A DNA stretch of 64,000 bases from Acetobacteraceae bacterium (GTDB lineage: Bacteria; Pseudomonadota; Alphaproteobacteria; Acetobacterales; Acetobacteraceae): NCBI GenBank assembly GCA_947475245.1, contig CANJLW010000012.1, positions 1 through 64,000 on the forward strand. The letters run 5' to 3'. A program made the position numbers and the translations under genes. Shown piece after piece: positions 54,917 through 62,176 of the stretch. Numbering within the stretch: the first letter of the stretch is position 1; the number at the start of each line of letters is the position of its first letter. The notes below the pieces were generated by a model. It did no database searches, was not told the origin of the DNA, and saw nothing but the letters and a program-made list of their open reading frames with translations.

Positions 54917-55378
54917 ATGACCTTCCCATTTGCCCTGCCTGACTGGGTGCCCTGGTGGGTGCCGTTGGTCCTGCTGCTGCCGGCACTGCTGTATGCGCTG
55001 GCGTTTCTGTTCATGCCGTTCAGCGTGATCGGGCTGAAAACCCGGATGGAGGCCCTGGAAGTCCGCCTGGACGAGTTACAAAACGAGATCAGGCAACTCG
55101 CCCTGCGTCTGCCGGCGGGGGCGCAGGAAATGGATTTCGAGGAGGTCTATGCGCCCCGCCCCAATCCGCCGCGGGCGGCTGAACCATCGTTTTCCCGCGC
55201 CGCGCCAATGCCTCCGCATCACGACCCTCGGCGAGAAGCCGACGATCGCTACGAGGACCCGTTGGAGGTTGAAGATCGCCCGCCGCCGCCCGCGAACATG
55301 CGCCCGATACGACGTGCGGAGGCCGCCGCGCCCCCGCGGGTCACCCGCGCGGAGCCAAGGTTCGATCGGCGGAAATAG
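54917..55378 (+). CDS. Single-pass membrane protein with coiled coil and proline-rich tail
   Basis: 153 residues. One hydrophobic segment at about residues 12-36 ('WWVPLVLLLPALLYALAFLF'), a coiled coil at about 40-68 ('TRMEALEVRLDELQNEIRQL') and a charged proline-rich, probably disordered tail. No family recognised. Converges with the PrsW-like gene, four bases apart. Confidence 0.65.
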   Translation: MTFPFALPDWVPWWVPLVLLLPALLYALAFLFMPFSVIGLKTRMEALEVRLDELQNEIRQLALRLPAGAQEMDFEEVYAPRPNPPRAAEPSFSRAAPMPPHHDPRREADDRYEDPLEVEDRPPPPANMRPIRRAEAAAPPRVTRAEPRFDRRK

Positions 55379-55382
55379 CCGC

Positions 55383-56309
55383 TTACGATGAGCCGGAACG
55401 ACGCCGAGCGGTCAGCACCAGATCGATGCCGAGGATCAGCGGAACGACGCAGAACAGCCACAACTCCCAACCCGTCGATGCGATTGACCGCGTCGGCAGC
55501 ATTGCCAGCGGCGTCAGGCTGATAATCACCATGAACAGACCAAGCGCGCCGGCGCGCCCCGTTCGGCGAAGGGGTTCCGCATATTGAAACTGCGACCCGC
55601 GCCGGATGGTCAGATTGCAGAGCACGATACTCAGCAGGACGGAGGTCACCATGACCAGCGGCAAGGTGCGGATCGTCCAGAACAGCGCGAGATCGTGCTG
55701 AAAGAGCGTCAGGACAAAGTCGTAGCCGGCATGCATCGCAACGGGCACCAGCAGCGCGGGTATAAGCAGCGGCAAGGACATACGGACGGATCGGCACGCA
55801 AGGGCAACAAGGGCACCCATCGCGAGGCCGGTAATCCCATGCAGCGGCATCGCGGAGGCGATCCGCAGCAGCGCGGCGAGGCCGGTCGTCAACGTGACGT
55901 CGTTCGGCCCCGCCGTCGTCAGGGGATAGAGCAACAGGGCCGCGTCCTTCATCGCGGCAAAGCCGATGGAAACGCCAAGGGACGTCAAAATCGTCTCCCG
56001 CGAGTCACCGAAGCGGACCACGGTGCGGGCGAGCAGCAGCAGCAGGCACAGCTTGACGCCTTCCTCCGGCAACGCCGCGATCAGGAATGCTCGGCCGGCG
56101 GCGGAAGCGATGGGGGTAAAGACATCCAACGGCAAAAGGCGCACCAGCACCAACTGCCAGAACCAGACCGCCGCCGAGGCGGCCACGCCGCCCAGGAACC
56201 CCGTCCAGACGGCTTCCTGCATCACGGTTCGTTGCAACTTCGCCGCGCCATAGCCCAGCAGAAGCACGGCGGGCAGCGCGATGGTGAACACCCAGATTGT
56301 CGGAGTCAT
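55383..56309 (-). CDS. PrsW-family intramembrane metalloprotease-like protein
   Basis: 308 residues with eight or so helices. The PrsW active-site pattern is visible: 'LPEEGVKLCLL' (Glu-Glu and Lys), 'PLHGITGLAMGAL' and 'VAMHAGYDF' (zinc-site histidines). In Bacillus PrsW cleaves an anti-sigma factor. No sigma/anti-sigma pair is next to it, so the target is unknown. Confidence 0.78.
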   Translation of the reverse strand: MTPTIWVFTIALPAVLLLGYGAAKLQRTVMQEAVWTGFLGGVAASAAVWFWQLVLVRLLPLDVFTPIASAAGRAFLIAALPEEGVKLCLLLLLARTVVRFGDSRETILTSLGVSIGFAAMKDAALLLYPLTTAGPNDVTLTTGLAALLRIASAMPLHGITGLAMGALVALACRSVRMSLPLLIPALLVPVAMHAGYDFVLTLFQHDLALFWTIRTLPLVMVTSVLLSIVLCNLTIRRGSQFQYAEPLRRTGRAGALGLFMVIISLTPLAMLPTRSIASTGWELWLFCVVPLILGIDLVLTARRRSGSS

Positions 56310-56430
56310 ACGCGCATCGCGGCGAACCAGTGGCTGTGTGTCGTGCGATCGATCGGGGGCGATCCATCACGCCGCACACATCACCGCGATTCTGGTTACA
56401 TCAACGTGTCCGATCGCATGGAAACGTCGC

Positions 56431-57738
56431 TCAGAAGGACTCAGTCGTTTGCTGCGCCTGCGCGTGCCGAGCGGGCATCGTGTGTCGCACGGGATTGTCG
56501 CCTGTTTCAGCCGCGATGCCGAAACCGACCATATAGGCGCGAAACTTCTCCCGCTCCTCCGCTTCATTCAGCCCATGGTCTTCGAACTTGTAGGCATGTC
56601 GGCCATAGCCGCCGTTCGGGCGGGCGCGGACGTAGTGCCCGATGGCGGCGCGCGCCGGGGCGGGGAGGTCGTCATTGAAGTGGTGATACACGGCTTCTAC
56701 GGTCGCAAGCGGATCGGTGATCAGGTCCATATGATGAACGTGGCAGACGGGGTCAGGCAGCCCGGCATCGTCGCCGATCGCGAGCATGCGATGCGCGCCA
56801 TCCAGCCAGCGGGCGCTTTCGTGCCGCCCGAGGTTGCGGACGTCCATGCGTCGGGTAAACGGGCGGCGGAGCACCTCGGTCAGTTTTGTCTGCGACAGCA
56901 GGACTTTGACGGGATCGCGATGAACGAAGACCAGCCGCGCGTCCGGGTAGATCGTTTTGATCGCATCCAGCGCGAACAGATGTTCCGGACACTTCAGCAC
57001 CCATCGATCTGCCCGCCGACCGCGGTGATCCTGGTGTTGCAGGTGCTGGAGAAAGCGCTTGTGGAACGCGTAGGCTGGCAGGTTCTCTCCATGATTGCCG
57101 TCGAGCCAGGCACGATACGATGGGACATCGTAATTGGTGTCGAAGCGGAGGCTGCGGAAAACATGGGCGGTGATTTCGCTGCATTCCTGCGGATCGCGGG
57201 CGTCGAGCGGGTGGAGTCCACGAAACTCCGGTGCCAGATACTCGAAAATCCGCAATTGGCGCGCGACACGGTCGGGCCTGGGATCGTTTTCAAGGGAGAG
57301 TTTACCCGCCTGCGGAAACGGGTAAATCGTTTCCCAAACCAACGGCGCTCGGCTTGCCGTATCCTGCATCATCAGACGGTGCAGGAAGGTTGTCCCGCTA
57401 CGCGGCAATCCCGTGATGAAGATCGGCTTCGCGACGGTGTTGCTTAAGATCGCGGGCGTCTCGACCTCCGCCGCGCGCATCTGGAGCAGGTTCGAGAGAA
57501 ATCGCACGACATCCCAGAACGTCGCGCTGCGTCCGATCACGCCCAGCGCGGCCTCGTCGGAGCAGGATGCGAGCAATCGTTCCAAAGGTTCGGCAATGGG
57601 GAAATCGCCGAAATCCGTCAGCCCGGTTTGCTGTTGCGCCCGTCGGATCATGTCTTGCGACCGGAGTGGACGGTCCAGAATTCCGGTCATTCCGGCCAAG
57701 GTATCGGCGACGCGCAATGCGATCGTCTGAATGGACAA
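56431..57738 (-). CDS. Sulfotransferase family protein
   Basis: About 435 residues. PAPS 5'-phosphosulfate loop 'ITGLPRSGTTFLHRLM' and 3'-phosphate motif 'ARLVFVHRDPVKVLLSQ' are clear; 'ADRWVLKCPEHLFALDAI' is typical of the sulfotransf_3 group. Transfers sulfate from PAPS to an unknown acceptor. I favour the TTG at 57738 because GGGGAGG sits eight bases upstream; an ATG at 57783 would add 15 residues but has no ribosome site. Confidence 0.85.
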   Translation of the reverse strand: MSIQTIALRVADTLAGMTGILDRPLRSQDMIRRAQQQTGLTDFGDFPIAEPLERLLASCSDEAALGVIGRSATFWDVVRFLSNLLQMRAAEVETPAILSNTVAKPIFITGLPRSGTTFLHRLMMQDTASRAPLVWETIYPFPQAGKLSLENDPRPDRVARQLRIFEYLAPEFRGLHPLDARDPQECSEITAHVFRSLRFDTNYDVPSYRAWLDGNHGENLPAYAFHKRFLQHLQHQDHRGRRADRWVLKCPEHLFALDAIKTIYPDARLVFVHRDPVKVLLSQTKLTEVLRRPFTRRMDVRNLGRHESARWLDGAHRMLAIGDDAGLPDPVCHVHHMDLITDPLATVEAVYHHFNDDLPAPARAAIGHYVRARPNGGYGRHAYKFEDHGLNEAEEREKFRAYMVGFGIAAETGDNPVRHTMPARHAQAQQTTESF

Positions 57739-57830
57739 GATGCACACCTCCCCATCGGTTGACTCGCGACGATCGCGAATCAACCGATATCAGGCATAAG
57801 GAGTGTATCTGGCTTATTTCAATGACGAGG

Positions 57831-58883
57831 CTAAACGGTCGCCACCGGCGTGGCAGGCGATCCGACGGCTCCCGGCAGACGCAACGGCGGTGCCGTCAAC
57901 AGGAAGCGGTTGCGCCCATGCGCGCGCAGCCAGTCGGCGAGTTCGGTGTGGTACCACATCTCCCCCAGGTAACAGCCGAGCTTGAACAAGCAGTGATTGT
58001 GCAGCGGCAGGGTCGCGCAGAAGTCGTCGGCGCAGGGGCGGGCAGGGGCGGCCTCGACGGCGTAATTATCGGCCAGCAGAGCCACCGCGCCGCTATCCGT
58101 GACCCATTGCCGCAACCGCTCGTCGCGCCCGTCGAGTGCCGATGTCGTGGAGAACAGGACGGCGGGATCGGGTTGCTTCTTCATGTCCAGCAGCAACTGC
58201 GCGAAGCCGGTGCGGATGCACACGAAGTCGCCGGTTTCGACGACGACTTTGTCCTTTTCCAGCACCATCATCAGGTCTTCGTAGCCGATGATTTTGCCGG
58301 AACGACCGAAATGGGCCTCCAGATCAATCATAACGGCTCTGCCCTGGACGCAGGTCTCCGCCATGTTTTCCACGCCGAGCTTGCGGGCGCCGGATTGTTG
58401 GTTGGTCGGTGTCTGATTGCCCTTGGCGTCGTACAGGACCGGGCCGACGATATCGATGCCGGCACGGAAGCCGTTATAGAAAACGTCTTCCGGCACGCCG
58501 TCGCCGTTGGCGTCGAACATCGCGCCGACATGGGCCAGGCTGTCCCATTGGGTCGAATATTGCAGCGTCAGCAGCACGCGATCGTCGCACACGATATCCA
58601 ACGCGGTCGGATCGTCGCAGCGGAGCGGATAGTTCATGTTCGGCCGTCCGTTGCGTTCGGTCGGCGACAGAACCGGCGGCAGGCGTCGTGGGTTGATGAT
58701 GTTGCCGCCCGGGTAGTCCAACGGCAGCGACAGGCAGAAGGTTTTGCCGATCTTCACCTCCGCGATGCCTTGCAGCACCTTTTCCGGGGTTACCAGGTTG
58801 AGGCGGCCGAGTTGGTCGTCGGGCCCGAAATCGCCCCAGGTCGATCCTTCGGGACGGCGGGTCCAGCGGGGATTCGTTGACAT
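57831..58883 (-). CDS. Cyclase family protein (kynurenine formamidase-like fold)
   Basis: 350 residues. 'DDQLGRLNLVTPEKVLQGIA' is the family start; 'QWDSLAHVGAMFD' carries the metal-binding His, followed by 'GRAVMIDLEAHFGR' and 'CATLPLHNHCLFKLGCYLGE'. The family includes metal-dependent hydrolases such as KynB and isatin hydrolase. Strong AAAGGAGG upstream of the start at 58883. Divergent from the lipoprotein hydrolase gene. Confidence 0.85.
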   Translation of the reverse strand: MSTNPRWTRRPEGSTWGDFGPDDQLGRLNLVTPEKVLQGIAEVKIGKTFCLSLPLDYPGGNIINPRRLPPVLSPTERNGRPNMNYPLRCDDPTALDIVCDDRVLLTLQYSTQWDSLAHVGAMFDANGDGVPEDVFYNGFRAGIDIVGPVLYDAKGNQTPTNQQSGARKLGVENMAETCVQGRAVMIDLEAHFGRSGKIIGYEDLMMVLEKDKVVVETGDFVCIRTGFAQLLLDMKKQPDPAVLFSTTSALDGRDERLRQWVTDSGAVALLADNYAVEAAPARPCADDFCATLPLHNHCLFKLGCYLGEMWYHTELADWLRAHGRNRFLLTAPPLRLPGAVGSPATPVATV

Positions 58884-58970
58884 GGTTGTATCCTCCTTTC
58901 GCGGAGTGCGAAGCTGCCGAGACCGCGCCCGTCTGTCGAGAGCGGCGTCGGTGGGAACGAGGGAAATTGA

Positions 58971-59939
58971 GTGCGGACGCTGGTCCTTTTGCTGACTGCC
59001 GCATTGCTGTTCGGGTGTTCGGCGCAATCGGGCCGGCCCGGCCCGGCTCATGTGGAACCCGCGATGTCGCCGGATGCGTTCGTCATGGCGGACGGCGCTC
59101 GGCTGCCGTTCCGAAGCTGGATGCCGCGGGACGAGCCATGGGCGGTGGTGCTTGCCTTGCACGGCATGAACGACAGCCGCGACGCCTGGGAGTATCCCGC
59201 TCCGGATTTCGCCGACAGGGGAGTTGCGGTGTTCGCGCCCGATCAACGCGGCTTTGGCGGAAGTGAGACACGCGGCTATTGGGCGGGAGCCGACGGTATG
59301 GTGTCCGACGCGCGCGACATGGCCACGCTTCTGCGCGCGCGCTATCCGGGGGCACGTCTGATCCTGATGGGGGAAAGCATGGGCGCGGCCGTGCTGATGT
59401 CACTGGCGACCCGTGCCGGCCCACCTCCGGTCGATGGCTATGTGCTGCTTGCACCGGCCGTATGGGGAAGGGCGCGGATGAACCTGTTCCTGCGCGGCCT
59501 GTTATGGGTCGCGTCCAATACCGTGCCGGGCATGCGCCTGACCGGCGGGGGCATCGTCAAGGTCACGGCAAGCGACAATCGGGAAGCACTGCGGCGCCTG
59601 TCCACCAATCCGCTGACCATTCACGGCACGCGGGTGGACGCGATCAAGGGGCTGGTCGATTTGATGGATGAGGCTTTGGGCGCCTCGGCGCGCTTCAACG
59701 CGCGATCGCTGTTCGTGTATGGCGGGAAGGACGAACTGATCCCAAAGCAGGCCACCGTCGCGACGTGGCGCGCGCTGCCCGATGGTCCGGTCCGTGCCTA
59801 CTACGATGACGGCTATCATTTGATGCTGCGCGATCTGGGACGGGCGACCCCGATCGCCGACATCGTCGACTGGATCGCTCGGCCCGACGCGCCGCTGGCG
59901 TCGGGCGCGGATCGGGCGGCGATGCGGTTCGCACAATAG
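58971..59939 (+). CDS. Lipoprotein alpha/beta hydrolase (lysophospholipase-like)
   Basis: 322 residues. A lipoprotein signal ends in 'LLFGCS', so Cys16 is lipidated. The fold has 'LHGMNDSRDAWEYPAPDFAD', 'FAPDQRGFGGSETRG', the nucleophile 'LMGESMGAAVL', the acid in 'GGKDELIPK' and the His in 'GYHLML', the monoglyceride-lipase (Hydrolase_4) pattern. Probably a periplasmic membrane-anchored lipase or esterase. Start GTG with GAGGG upstream. Confidence 0.88.
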   Translation: MRTLVLLLTAALLFGCSAQSGRPGPAHVEPAMSPDAFVMADGARLPFRSWMPRDEPWAVVLALHGMNDSRDAWEYPAPDFADRGVAVFAPDQRGFGGSETRGYWAGADGMVSDARDMATLLRARYPGARLILMGESMGAAVLMSLATRAGPPPVDGYVLLAPAVWGRARMNLFLRGLLWVASNTVPGMRLTGGGIVKVTASDNREALRRLSTNPLTIHGTRVDAIKGLVDLMDEALGASARFNARSLFVYGGKDELIPKQATVATWRALPDGPVRAYYDDGYHLMLRDLGRATPIADIVDWIARPDAPLASGADRAAMRFAQ

Positions 59940-59955
59940 GCCACCGCGCAGCGGC

Positions 59956-59996
59956 AAAACGAAAATCCCCAGTCCGACGGTAGTCGGAGTGGGGAT
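59956..59996 (-). terminator. Rho-independent terminator of the DUF35-thiolase operon
   Basis: ATCCCCAGTCCGAC (59965-59978) pairs with GTCGGAGTGGGGAT (59983-59996) around GGTA with one mismatch. Read on the minus strand the stem is followed by TTTTCGTTTT. It is 30 bases past the stop of the DUF35 gene and also close to the end of the convergent hydrolase gene. Confidence 0.78.
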
Positions 59997-60025
59997 CGGT
60001 TAAGCGCGACGATGCGTCCGAACCG

Positions 60026-60547
60026 CTATTCCTGCGGATACCGCCACGGCTTGGCGGGCTGCGTCGCGGTTTCGTCGATGGTCCATTGCGGCAGGGAAAT
60101 CCCCTCCGACACGTCGGAGAACACCATCCGCAACCGTGACCCGATGCCGACCTTTTTCACCAGGTCCGGCGGCGCAAACTTGCCGTCGGGCGTGACGAGG
60201 TTGCCGACGACGCGCAGCGCCTCGTGCTCGGACGGTTGACCCTTCTGCGTGTCGAGATCGACCAGCAGCACCAGATACGGTGCCACGGCCTTAAAGGCGG
60301 GTTGGATGGCGTGATGCACTTCTTCATAGGAATGCACCTCTCCCTTGCCCTCCACCGGAGTCCAGGTCGCGTTCGGACTGCTGCACCAGGGGCATCCGGT
60401 GGTCGGCGGGTAGCGCAGCAGGGAGCAATCGTCGCACTTCTGCAAGTGGAACTGGTGTGCCGCGCAGTGCTTGAAATACGCGAGATTTTCGCCGTCGAGG
60501 TCGTCGATCGACAGCGCCATCCCGAGATAGTCGCCTCGTGTGGTCAT
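60026..60547 (-). CDS. DUF35 Zn-ribbon/OB-fold protein, thiolase partner
   Basis: 173 residues. A rubredoxin-like zinc ribbon with 'KCDDCSLLRYPPTTGCPWC' near residues 37-55 is followed by an OB fold ('GEVHSYEEVHHAIQPAFK', 'GSRLRMVFSD'). These proteins bind acyl-CoA and partner thiolase-like or hydratase enzymes, for example in steroid side-chain and archaeal mevalonate pathways. It follows the thiolase gene by 16 bases, so a complex is likely. Confidence 0.86.
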   Translation of the reverse strand: MTTRGDYLGMALSIDDLDGENLAYFKHCAAHQFHLQKCDDCSLLRYPPTTGCPWCSSPNATWTPVEGKGEVHSYEEVHHAIQPAFKAVAPYLVLLVDLDTQKGQPSEHEALRVVGNLVTPDGKFAPPDLVKKVGIGSRLRMVFSDVSEGISLPQWTIDETATQPAKPWRYPQE

Positions 60548-60563
60548 GATCCTGTCCCCCGTC

Positions 60564-61823
60564 CTACGCGCCGCGCCGCATGACCATCGCCGATGTGGTC
60601 ATCGGGTTGGCCCAGCCGAGATTGGCGGTCACTTCGATGTTCTTCACCTGACGGCAACCGCCCTCGCGATAGTCGTAGGTGTGTTGCCGCTTTCCATGCG
60701 CATCGCATGGGCAGGAATCGTCTACGTCGTGCCGAAGCTGGCGGACGTTTTCGATCACCATGTTCATGCCGTGCGTATAGCCTTCGCACAGATGGCCGCC
60801 GGACGTGTTGTTCGGACGACGCCCGCCCAGGCGGGTGATACCGGACGACACGTATTCGCCGCCTTCGCCCTTTTTGCAGAAGCCGTAATCTTCGAGTTGC
60901 AGCATGGAGGTGAAGGTGAAGGCATCGTACGCTCCGGTCGCGTCGATGTCTTCCGGCCCGACGCCGGCGTTCGGCCACAGGATGTTCTTGGCGTAGTAGC
61001 CGCCGACGCGATCGATCGGCCCGGTCTGATAGTGCATGTCCATACGCGGCTTGCTGCACCGACCGACGATGCCGCGGATCAGTGCCGGCGTATGACGCAG
61101 GTCGCGCGCGCGGTCCGCCTTGGTGATGATGATCGCGGTCGCGTTGTCGGTTTCGACGCAGCAGTCCAGCAGATGCAGCGGTTTGCAGATGATGCGGCTG
61201 TTCAGCACATCGTCCACCGTATAGCGCTTCTTGTAATAGGCCTTGGGGTTGTTGGAGGCGTGCTCGGAATGCACCACCTTCACCATCGCCACCTGCTCCG
61301 GCTTTGTGCCGTAGGTGTACATGTGCCGCATGAACGTCGGCGCGAACATCTGCCCCGCGCTCTGCCACCCGTATGCGCGGCTGTGCAGCATGTCGCCGTT
61401 GACCGGCGCCGCCGATCGCGCCCCGGTGCCGCCGATGCGCACCTGGGAAAAGCCGTTCATCGCGCGAAAGATCGCGACGGTCTTGCACAGGCCGGCTTCC
61501 ATCACGCCGATGGCGATGCCGATCAGTGCTTCCGTCGAGGACCCGCCGCCGTTGCAATCCATGTAGAAATTCAGCCGAGCCCCGATATCGCCCGCGATGA
61601 AGGTCGAGGCGGTCGAGTCATTGCCGGAATATGAGAGCATTCCGTCGATATCGGATGCTTTCATCCCGGCGTCGGCGATGGCGTTGCGCATCGCCCAGGA
61701 GCCAAGCGCGCGGGTCGTCTTGTCGGAACCGCGCGTGAAGGTTGTCTCTCCAACCCCGACGATTGCGTATTTATCGCGAAGATATTTGGCCGTTGTGACA
61801 TCGGTGTCCGCTGGGAGCGGCAT
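60564..61823 (-). CDS. Thiolase-like protein (SCP2 type), partner of DUF35
   Basis: 419 residues. 'YAIVGVGETTFTRGSDKTTR' begins the fold; 'FYMDCNGGGSSTEALIG' carries the Cys in the nucleophile position; 'GGHLCEGYTHGMNMVIENVR' holds the C-terminal active-site region, with His in place as in SCP2 thiolases. A purine-rich AAAGGGGGG precedes the start at 61823. It may be a retro-aldol or thiolase enzyme with the DUF35 subunit, by analogy with Ltp2-type enzymes; substrate unknown. Confidence 0.83.
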   Translation of the reverse strand: MPLPADTDVTTAKYLRDKYAIVGVGETTFTRGSDKTTRALGSWAMRNAIADAGMKASDIDGMLSYSGNDSTASTFIAGDIGARLNFYMDCNGGGSSTEALIGIAIGVMEAGLCKTVAIFRAMNGFSQVRIGGTGARSAAPVNGDMLHSRAYGWQSAGQMFAPTFMRHMYTYGTKPEQVAMVKVVHSEHASNNPKAYYKKRYTVDDVLNSRIICKPLHLLDCCVETDNATAIIITKADRARDLRHTPALIRGIVGRCSKPRMDMHYQTGPIDRVGGYYAKNILWPNAGVGPEDIDATGAYDAFTFTSMLQLEDYGFCKKGEGGEYVSSGITRLGGRRPNNTSGGHLCEGYTHGMNMVIENVRQLRHDVDDSCPCDAHGKRQHTYDYREGGCRQVKNIEVTANLGWANPMTTSAMVMRRGA

Positions 61824-61978
61824 GGCAATTCCCCCCTTTCCCCGTTTTCCGGTGGTGGATTTGAGGCTGATCCAGACCGCGCCTCTCGTCAATCGTTGTC
61901 CGCGTCCGTCAGCACGGTTGAAACCTGCTCCGGCATCGCTATCATCGGGATAACGCCCAGATTTCACGGAAACACACG

Positions 61979-62176
61979 ATGCCGGACGGTGCCGCTACCC
62001 CGACCCCCACGGAAATCATTCACGTCGATTCCCGCACCGCCGCCTGCGACGGCGGCAATGGTCCGCTCGGCCACCCCCGCGTGTTCCTGCATATCGAGGG
62101 TGAGTCCGTTATGTGCCCCTATTGCTCGCGCCTTTATGTGCTGAATGCAGGAGCCGGCCACGCCAGCGGACATTGA
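61979..62176 (+). CDS. CHCC-type zinc-finger protein (NDUFS6-like)
   Basis: 65 residues. 'CDGGNGPLGHPRVFLHI' and 'VMCPYCSRLYVL' give the Cys-x(8)-His...Cys-x2-Cys zinc site (Cys23, His32, Cys46, Cys49) shared with the NDUFS6/complex I accessory subunit. Conserved in alphaproteobacteria. Its last 32 bases overlap the start assigned to polA. Confidence 0.87.
   Translation: MPDGAATPTPTEIIHVDSRTAACDGGNGPLGHPRVFLHIEGESVMCPYCSRLYVLNAGAGHASGH

Noticed and set aside
53952-54920. A 322-codon plus-strand frame through the repeat array, and the opposing minus frame 54278-54862
   Set aside because: Openness on both strands follows from a repeat period divisible by three; neither product has domains or a convincing start. 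Kept as a repeat with coding status open.
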